Origin: Clostridia bacterium
GTDB taxonomy: Bacteria; Bacillota; DSM-521; Neomoorellales; SLTJ01
Length of the DNA stretch: 5,507 nucleotides
Reading direction: 5' to 3'
Assembly (NCBI GenBank): GCA_014360105.1
Contig: JACIYD010000125.1
Location: 1-5,507, forward strand
Position 1 is the stretch's first letter; every line of letters begins with the position of its first letter. The position numbers and the translations under genes are program-made. The notes beneath the pieces were generated by a model. It worked only from the letters and a program-made list of their open reading frames with translations, was not told where the DNA came from and searched no databases. Positions 4,890 to 5,507 of the stretch are shown in pieces.

Positions 4890-5507
4890 GACGATCCCTC
4901 GCAGAAGTTTTATTTGAAGTTAAGCCGCCATGTTGAGCGAATTTCCTCTCACATTCTAGCATGGCGCAGGATGTGCTAACAAGTCTACGCTTTCTTTGCC
5001 CATCGAACGCTGCCAAGAGCGCAGACGCCAGCTCCCGGGCGTCCTCGCCGTCGGGGAACACGAACACGCGCCTGCGGTGCTCGACCTTCACGGAGACCGA
5101 GGTCGCCTGGAACCCCGAACCCATGCGCTCCAGCTCGGCGCGGTACAAGGCGTCCGTCTCGGGTTCGGCGGGGGCGGCCTGGCGCTGGCTATTCCAGCTC
5201 GCCGCCTCCCACTCCTCCCTGGCCCGCCGGGCCTCGGTCTCGGCGGCGCGCCAGCGGGGGTCGCGGGCCTTGCGGAGCTCGAGCTCGGCGGCCCTCGCCT
5301 CGGCGTTGGGGTACCTGGCCCTGCCGCCCGCCCCGGCCTCGGCGGCGACGCCCGCCGCGATCTCGGCCTCGACGAGCCTCATCTTCCGCTCGGCGTCGGC
5401 CAGCCTCGCCCTGGCCCGGGCCGCCAGGACCTTCTTGGCGCGTATCTTCTCCGGCGTCTCGAGGACGCGCCGCGCGAGCGCCGGGGCGTCCAAGGCCTCG
5501 GCGAGCG
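4834..5507 (-). CDS. Coiled-coil protein, possibly phage-derived, 5' end outside window
   Basis: The frame is open from the right edge to a stop at 4834-4836, but only about 5000-5507 looks coding. The N-terminal part is a long charged, Ala/Arg/Glu-rich helix (LARRVLETPEKIRAKKVLAA, RLADAERKMRLVEAEIAAGV) followed by YPNAEARAAELELRKARDPR and another helix. This resembles small phage or mobile-element proteins with the motif (Y)xNxExRxxxLxxxLxxDP near their middle. A short C-terminal segment, SVSVKVEHRRRVFVFPDGED followed by ARELASALLAAF, reads like a beta-strand pair and helix. The last 60 or so codons pass through the toxin-antitoxin promoter and into the DUF433 gene and look random, so the native stop seems lost where base composition falls at about 5000. 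Function unknown. Confidence 0.5.
   Translation of the reverse strand, partial: LAEALDAPALARRVLETPEKIRAKKVLAARARARLADAERKMRLVEAEIAAGVAAEAGAGGRARYPNAEARAAELELRKARDPRWRAAETEARRAREEWEAASWNSQRQAAPAEPETDALYRAELERMGSGFQATSVSVKVEHRRRVFVFPDGEDARELASALLAAFDGQRKRRLVSTSCAMLECERKFAQHGGLTSNKTSARDRHEQPYCRRPGRVRRGAVH
4926..4966. repeat. 7-base inverted repeat around the -10 box, possible operator
   Basis: CGCCATG at 4926-4932 and CATGGCG at 4960-4966 are exact reverse complements 27 bases apart. One arm lies in the spacer of the putative promoter and the other about 20 bases past the -10, a layout suited to autorepression by a dimeric antitoxin. Chance occurrence cannot be excluded. Confidence 0.3.
4953..4982 (-). 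promoter_or_regulatory. Putative sigma-70 promoter of the toxin-antitoxin operon
   Basis: On the minus strand TTGTTA (4977-4982) and TAGAAT (4953-4958, five of six to TATAAT) are separated by 18 bases and point at the DUF433 start, with a leader of about 55 bases. A perfect 7-base inverted repeat (4926-4932 and 4960-4966) brackets the -10 element. The surrounding 110 bases are the least GC-rich of the window. Inferred from sequence only. Confidence 0.4.

Noticed and set aside
4299..4996. GCTTTC at both borders of the low-GC cassette as a target-site duplication
   Set aside because: Only six bases, not at clearly defined borders, and expected by chance at this length; no transposase or terminal repeats.
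1..5507. CRISPR array, tRNA or rRNA genes, riboswitch
   Set aside because: No regularly spaced repeats and no recognisable tRNA, rRNA or riboswitch core on either strand by eye.

Overview
The window is GC-rich (roughly 65%), with strong GGAGG-type ribosome binding sites and GTG/TTG starts. The gene content is a PilX-like minor pilin, an MNT-HEPN nucleotidyltransferase, a DUF433/DUF5615 toxin-antitoxin pair and fragments of two DNA-repair genes. This fits a bacterial chromosome, perhaps a GC-rich thermophilic Firmicute of the Moorella/Desulfotomaculum type. That placement is a guess from gene flavour only. No rRNA, tRNA, CRISPR array, transposase or integrase is visible.

Layout. Positions 1-683 (minus) hold the 5' part of a PilX-type pilin gene that runs off the left edge and is broken by two frame changes. 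Almost back to back with it, about 711-1536 (plus) is a 5'-truncated, frameshifted gene of a DUF6930-like family. It is followed by 1605-2508 (plus), a TPR-containing protein with a good ribosome binding site but one frameshift near its start. A convergent 75-base gap separates these from a long minus-strand series read from right to left. That series starts with a coiled-coil protein cut by the right edge (about 5000-5507), then the DUF433 antitoxin (4689-4889), the frameshifted DUF5615 toxin (4317-4677) and an unknown 85-residue acidic protein (4024-4281). It continues with a short Vsr-endonuclease fragment fused to a family-4 uracil-DNA glycosylase fragment carrying an internal stop (3561-4012), a small uncertain ORF (about 3381-3559) and an intact MNT-HEPN nucleotidyltransferase (2584-3363).

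The most striking property is damage. Five of the loci change frame, mostly at short G/C runs, and at least three genes are truncated against unrelated sequence. Only DUF433, the 85-residue ORF and the nucleotidyltransferase read cleanly from start to stop. Either the sequence carries many indel errors and chimeric joins, or this is a decaying accessory island. The truncations and the Vsr-UDG join cannot be explained by indel errors alone.

Functionally the recognisable parts are accessory: a toxin-antitoxin cassette whose DNA is much less GC-rich (about 50-53%) than its neighbours, a second toxin-antitoxin-like protein (MNT-HEPN), and remnants of base-mismatch/uracil repair enzymes. I do not see a coherent new multi-gene system. 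The best leads are the HEPN domain that lacks its RNase motif, the inverted repeat around the putative toxin-antitoxin promoter, and the unknown 85-residue protein.
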